A stretch of 64,000 bases of DNA. It comes from Ceratopteris richardii. Taxonomy: Eukaryota > Streptophyta > Polypodiopsida > Polypodiales > Pteridaceae. This document shows, piece by piece, positions 62,651-64,000 of this stretch. Position numbers and translations under genes: made by a program. The notes under the pieces are model-generated. The model worked only from the letters and a program-made list of their open reading frames with translations, did no database searches and was not told the DNA's origin. The first letter of the stretch is position 1. Every line of letters starts with the position of its first letter. The stretch is taken from the NCBI GenBank assembly GCA_020310875.1, contig CM035433.1:108367758-108431757 (forward strand), written 5' to 3'.

Positions 62651-64000
62651 TACCTTCTTTCGCTCCCACCTATGTTGTGCCAAATAGAGCTGATCAATTA
62701 TCCAGCTGGCTAGATCAACCGTTTGAGGTCCAGTACATGCTAAGTATAAACCAAACCAGATTCTCTTGTGAGGCATGGTAAAACGATCCTGAGCTGGGAA
62801 AGCAAAGTGCTGCATGCATATCCGTAATGTCTTGGAAAGCTTAGGGGTTATGGCTGAAATATCCTCCCACTTAGTTACGTCACCACGTTTCATCTGCTCT
62901 GGGACTAGCCGTTCTCGCTCCATCGGAGTGTGTGTTCCATGTATTTTCAGGGCTGCGCGAATTAAATCTTTAGACAAATAAAACCTTTTGAATGGAGGAT
63001 CATTTACCAAGGATGGTAACATGAATGTGCCAGGTAGATCCTTGTTTTCTGAAGCTGTCAAGGTGGTTACCAAGTAAAAACATCTGTAAAAATCGGGTTT
63101 AGGCAGAGGGTCGCTAAAATACTCTGTAAATCCCGCTCGTGCCCAAACGTGCGTTAGATCTTGTGTATTCTGTAGTCCTTCAAATTCTCTTGACAAGAAC
63201 TGGTACTTGGTCCATGTGCAAAGATCAAATGCCAAATTGGCCTCAAATATGAAATCAGCGTCTGCTAAGGGTCCTGCTAGGCCTTGAAACCACTGAGAAT
63301 TACGATGAATCTTCTCAGTATATCCTCTAGGAGGATCATCGATTGGCATGGGTCCTGGAAAACCTTGAAACTCTGGTGGTTGCATCGTAGGATAAGATTC
63401 CGCTAGTAATTCTCCAATAGTGGCCATCGGTGCACTGGGGCTAGCTTCTGATGGTCCTGCTTCGGTTTGCATGATGACTGATGAGCTAATGGAAAAGATC
63501 TTCTACAAAAGATTAACACATTAGCATGGAAATTAATTATGATCCCAATAAGGTGAGACCGCAATCCCTTTCCATAACCGATGTGTAACCCGTGTAGCCA
63601 AGTGTCGTGAAGTGATTGATGCAATGATCTTTTTGCAGAGCAAATGCAGGTCTCTAGACACCTACATGGTTCAGATTATGCCTACAATTCTTGATGAGCT
63701 TTTATTATGCATGATGTGGGGTTTAGGTGTATGAATTTATACAAGGTTTGGTTGAGGGTGAATTATTACAAGGGTGGAGTTTAAATGGGGTGGGAAAATT
63801 GTTAGATAATGGGGTACAAGAAGACGTTTGGATACGTTTCGGTATCCATTTCCTAAGAGTCTTTGAGTGGATGGTGTGTTTCTTCTGAGGGACAAAAAGC
63901 GGTATCGGGTTTGGTGGTATTGAAGGATGAAAGGATTACGGAGGGGTATATATTACATGGCTAGAGGGTTGGGCTATAATACATTGTTTGGGTACCCAAA
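62650..64000 (-). mobile_element. Gypsy element 3 fragment (extra-ORF N-terminus and upstream)
   Basis: On the minus strand, 63472 down to about 62650 encodes a third version of the extra-ORF N-terminal domain (NSQWFQGLAGPLADADF, PLPKPDFYRCFYLVTTL, MQHFAFPAQDRFTMPHKRIW, SWIIDQLYLAQHRW). It is about equally distant from elements 1 and 2. Upstream (63473-64000) is linker-like sequence with a KWIPKR motif near 63830, then the window ends. The fragment meets element 1 tail-to-tail. Fossil. Confidence 0.75.

Overview
This window is nuclear DNA of a land plant. It holds one clear host gene, an intronless galacturonosyltransferase-like (GATL, GT8) gene on the minus strand at 14380-15507, inside densely nested retrotransposons: plant-type Ty1/copia, Athila-like Ty3/gypsy, L1-type LINE, tRNA-derived SINE and a non-coding LTR element. 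The repeat load suggests a large genome. A fern or other non-flowering plant is possible, but that is a low-confidence inference.

Layout. 1-13 kb: a complete Ty1/copia element (16-5104, minus, GTGTT target duplication) sits inside an older tRNA-like repeat. It is followed by at least five scrambled copia fragments in both orientations. One of these cuts the 3' side of an unrecognised two-exon gene (6537-7657). 9.7-14 kb: two copies of an unnamed dispersed repeat with a (TA)n core. 14-16 kb: the GATL gene, with an upstream ORF ending two bases before its start codon. 16.6-16.9 kb: a tRNA-derived SINE with a 15-bp target duplication. 17.1-29.9 kb: one L1-like LINE (minus) whose 3' tail resembles that of the SINE. 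It is split by a 6.7-kb LTR element without coding capacity (18253-24973, GGGGA duplication, LTRs differing at 2 of 427 positions) and by a probable solo LTR (27807-28757).

29.9-64 kb: three related giant Ty3/gypsy elements with a tRNA-Asp primer site. Element 2 (41133-58241, 17.1 kb, LTRs differing at 2 of 569 positions, GTAAG duplication) is inserted into element 1 (29935-41132, resuming at 58242 and ending near 62650). A minus-strand piece of element 3 abuts element 1 tail-to-tail and runs off the window. The elements share an unusual plan: a quasi-palindromic minisatellite leader, gag with several CX2CX3HX4C knuckles, an aspartic protease, RT, RNase H, integrase, a second aspartic-protease-like domain, a linker with repeated WVPK motifs, and a very long extra ORF before the 3' LTR.

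Most notable. (i) Between elements 1 and 2, RT is about 98% identical in protein, the second protease about 90%, and the extra ORF only about 57%. (ii) Each element carries two retropepsin-like domains. (iii) The non-coding LTR element has a cluster of about five tRNA-like modules beside its primer site and another tRNA-like module in each LTR. (iv) The SINE and LINE share a 3' tail. All identity figures are hand counts on stated segments.
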